A stretch of 23,052 bases of DNA, taken from Desulfobacteraceae bacterium (GTDB lineage: Bacteria; Desulfobacterota; Desulfobacteria; Desulfobacterales; Desulfobacteraceae). The stretch's first letter is position 1. Every line of letters starts with the position of its first letter. Below, one piece after another: positions 21,577 through 23,052 of this stretch. Position numbers and translations under genes: made by a program. Where the stretch lies: the NCBI GenBank assembly GCA_011390435.1, contig JAABSK010000015.1, positions 1 through 23,052 of the forward strand. The letters run 5' to 3'. Under the pieces are notes generated by a model, which was given only the letters and a program-made list of their open reading frames with translations, searched no databases and had not been told where the DNA came from.

Positions 21577-21607
21577 TAAAAACACAGCCTGCTTTTTTTA
21601 CAGGCTG
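21577..21607 (-). terminator. Intrinsic terminator after the MFS gene
   Basis: On the minus strand CAGCCTG (21607-21601) pairs with CAGGCTG (21591-21585), then TGTTTTTA follows. It lies about 55 nt after the MFS stop and 27 nt before the GGDEF-EAL start. Confidence 0.7.
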
Positions 21608-21659
21608 CAAATTTTTAACATGGAATTATTTGGATTGTGTGAGTGTTTTGTCAGGATCT

Positions 21660-22850
21660 TTATTGTTCAGAACGTTCAGGTGAAACAGTGCCGATAAGGG
21701 GGAGTATCAGGATGGCGGACAATCCGATGATACCGGCACAGCAGATCAAAATCACTTCAGGCCGGAAACCTGCGACGGCAAGACTCCCTGCCAGTGGCCC
21801 AACGAAAAAACCGGCATCCACCATTTCGAGCATGAGGTTCGTATTCAATCCTCTGAACCGGGGGTCTGAAATCATGAACATGAGACCGTTCAGAAGAGGG
21901 GAAGCAGCGCCCATGCCCATCCCGTACAGGACCGCAATTCCGTAAAATTGCATTATGGAATCAACGAACCCGAGCAGGCCCAGTCCCACAGCGAACACAA
22001 CCAGACTCAGGATACTCATGATGGCTTTATCAAACCGATCGAACAAAGGTCCCAAAACGAATCGTATCAAAATCATCACCAGGGTGGACACACTGAAAAA
22101 CAATCCCACATCACCCAGACCCATTTGCGCGGAAAATGTTTTCAGAAAGAAAAAAACCAGGGCATATACACTGAAAACAAGACCATTGACCAAAAGGACC
22201 AGAATGATTTTCTTTTGCCGCAAGTTGGCGAGGATGCTCCCTTTGGGCAGTTTTATACGGGAGAAGTCTTCCGCCTCCTTTTGCAGGGATAACCGCCGGG
22301 AAAGCGGTATCAGCAGCAACCCGCACGGAAGCATGAGTACCGCCGTACAGGCGTAAATCACCGGCTGCGAAACCGTTGCTGCCACCTGTTCAACGATCAG
22401 GGGAAGAATGGCATAGGGCAACAGTGTCATGATGGAAATGATTCCGAATCCCTGCCCACTGTTTTTTGCCGGCATGAAAACCATCAGCAATGTCACAGAT
22501 GAAGAAACCAGCATCACATACCCCAGGCCGTGGAAGATGCGAAGCGCGATCAAAAAAAACAATGAATCACCCAGGGCATAGAGGCTCAGGCTGACGACAA
22601 TCATGAACAGTCCAGCAGCAATTCCCTGGATTGCATTTTGAGATGTCAGAAAAGGACTCAGGACCGGACGAAAAATCAGGGCGGAAACGTTTAACAGCCC
22701 GATCAGCACCCCCCGCCAGCCTGCAGGAATGGGAAGGGTTGCCAGGTAGTTATAAAAGCCGTAGAAAACAGCCAGATTGCAAAAGGCAAAAAGGACAAGC
22801 AGGCACAAGGCCATAAACCCGAAATTGAACAATCGGTCATTGTTAGCCAT
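21660..22850 (-). CDS. Major facilitator superfamily transporter
   Basis: A 396-residue integral membrane protein with about 12 hydrophobic helices in two halves, separated by a basic cytoplasmic loop (SRRLSLQKEAEDFSRIKLPKG, about residues 184-205). Typical MFS loop sequence is seen: RIFHGLGYVMLVSSS in the first half (the helix 4 region, close to the RxxxGxG pattern), and GPLFDRFDKAIMS between helices 8 and 9, a half-repeat of the GxxxDRxGRR motif. The substrate cannot be inferred; it most resembles the drug/sugar-efflux type. The ATG at 22850 follows GGTGGA at 6 nt, with an in-frame TTG directly before it. It lies 15 nt downstream of a STAS-domain gene, probably in one operon, and ends at a terminator. 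Confidence 0.9.
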   Translation of the reverse strand: MANNDRLFNFGFMALCLLVLFAFCNLAVFYGFYNYLATLPIPAGWRGVLIGLLNVSALIFRPVLSPFLTSQNAIQGIAAGLFMIVVSLSLYALGDSLFFLIALRIFHGLGYVMLVSSSVTLLMVFMPAKNSGQGFGIISIMTLLPYAILPLIVEQVAATVSQPVIYACTAVLMLPCGLLLIPLSRRLSLQKEAEDFSRIKLPKGSILANLRQKKIILVLLVNGLVFSVYALVFFFLKTFSAQMGLGDVGLFFSVSTLVMILIRFVLGPLFDRFDKAIMSILSLVVFAVGLGLLGFVDSIMQFYGIAVLYGMGMGAASPLLNGLMFMISDPRFRGLNTNLMLEMVDAGFFVGPLAGSLAVAGFRPEVILICCAGIIGLSAILILPLIGTVSPERSEQ

Positions 22851-22865
22851 CAAAGTTCCACCGAT

Positions 22866-23052
22866 TCATCCTGTGGCTTCAATGGCCTTCTCCAGAGAAG
22901 AATGCACCGGGAAAAGGGTTGCAAAACCAGAGACCTCGAACACCTCCTGGACCATGCCCTGTAACCCGGACAAATCCAGGGTGCCGGAGACGGCCTTGAG
23001 CCGTTTATGCAGGATCAGAAAACAGCGCAGACCAGCGCTGCTGATGTACTCC
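22866..23052 (-). CDS. STAS-domain protein (anti-sigma factor antagonist type), 3' end only
   Basis: The frame runs in from the right edge of the window and stops at TGA (22868-22866); about 61 C-terminal residues are visible. They begin EYISSAGLRCFLILHKRLKA, where ISSAGLR is the signature around the phosphorylatable serine of SpoIIAA-like anti-sigma factor antagonists, and continue with LDLSGLQGMVQEVFEVSGF and ATLFPVHSSLEKAI, which match the rest of the domain. Such proteins bind a cognate serine kinase (anti-sigma factor) and release a sigma factor or control other targets. The kinase, if any, lies outside the window. It is followed after 15 nt by the MFS gene. Confidence 0.88.
   Translation of the reverse strand, partial: EYISSAGLRCFLILHKRLKAVSGTLDLSGLQGMVQEVFEVSGFATLFPVHSSLEKAIEATG

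Noticed and set aside
1..23052. CRISPR arrays, insertion sequences, prophage genes
   Set aside because: No regularly spaced repeats, transposase, integrase or phage structural motifs were seen on either strand.

Overview
The window reads as ordinary chromosome from a Gram-negative, probably anaerobic and salt-exposed bacterium, most likely a sulfate reducer of the Desulfobacteraceae type (Desulfobacterota). This is an inference from gene content: a TAXI-type TRAP transporter with a Usp partner, a DsrE-family protein, a DUF6485-like cysteine-rich protein, an acidic protein with 'IELT' repeats, a fused glycine-betaine methyltransferase and several c-di-GMP proteins. There is no rRNA operon and no recognisable transposase, integrase, phage gene or CRISPR array.

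Layout. 1-930: a visibly A+T-richer stretch with the end of a possible gene and a glycine-zipper lipoprotein. 933-975: a perfect 18-bp hairpin just before a B12-binding radical SAM enzyme (993-2609, +). 2624-4258 (-): fused glycine/sarcosine and sarcosine/dimethylglycine methyltransferase for betaine synthesis, convergent with the radical SAM gene, with a 544-nt gene-free region upstream. 4803-5006 (+): a 67-residue Cys-rich protein. 5050-9177 (-): an operon of TAXI receptor, fused TRAP permease and a UspA-like protein. 9343-11145 (-): lepA with a TTG start. 11279-12187 (+): response regulator with diguanylate cyclase domain, divergent from lepA. 12214-15704 (-): valS and nadC, overlapping by 4 bases, with an acidic coiled-coil protein (15788-16150) and a terminator just upstream. 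16323-17054 (+): rsmE. 17135-17210 (+): tRNA-Phe(GAA) with a near-consensus promoter and its own terminator. 17315-18705 (+): an APH-like kinase-fold protein and a DsrE-family protein. 18788-21550 (-): a membrane PAS-PAS-GGDEF-EAL protein. 21660-23052 (-): an MFS transporter behind the 3' end of a STAS-domain gene cut by the window edge.

How the genes fit together. lepA, valS, rsmE and tRNA-Phe are translation genes and nadC is NAD synthesis: these are housekeeping. The betaine synthase and the TRAP/Usp operon could both serve osmotic adaptation, but the TRAP substrate cannot be read from sequence. Two c-di-GMP proteins (one REC-GGDEF, one PAS-GGDEF-EAL), both with intact signature motifs and inhibitory sites, suggest active second-messenger signalling.

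I found no clear evidence of a wholly new system. The items most worth a second look are the perfect hairpin in front of the orphan B12/radical SAM gene, the fused betaine synthase with its long structured upstream region, and the TRAP-linked Usp protein that has lost the glycine ATP-binding motif. Most starts were moved inward from the longest open frame on the basis of ribosome binding sites and family start positions.
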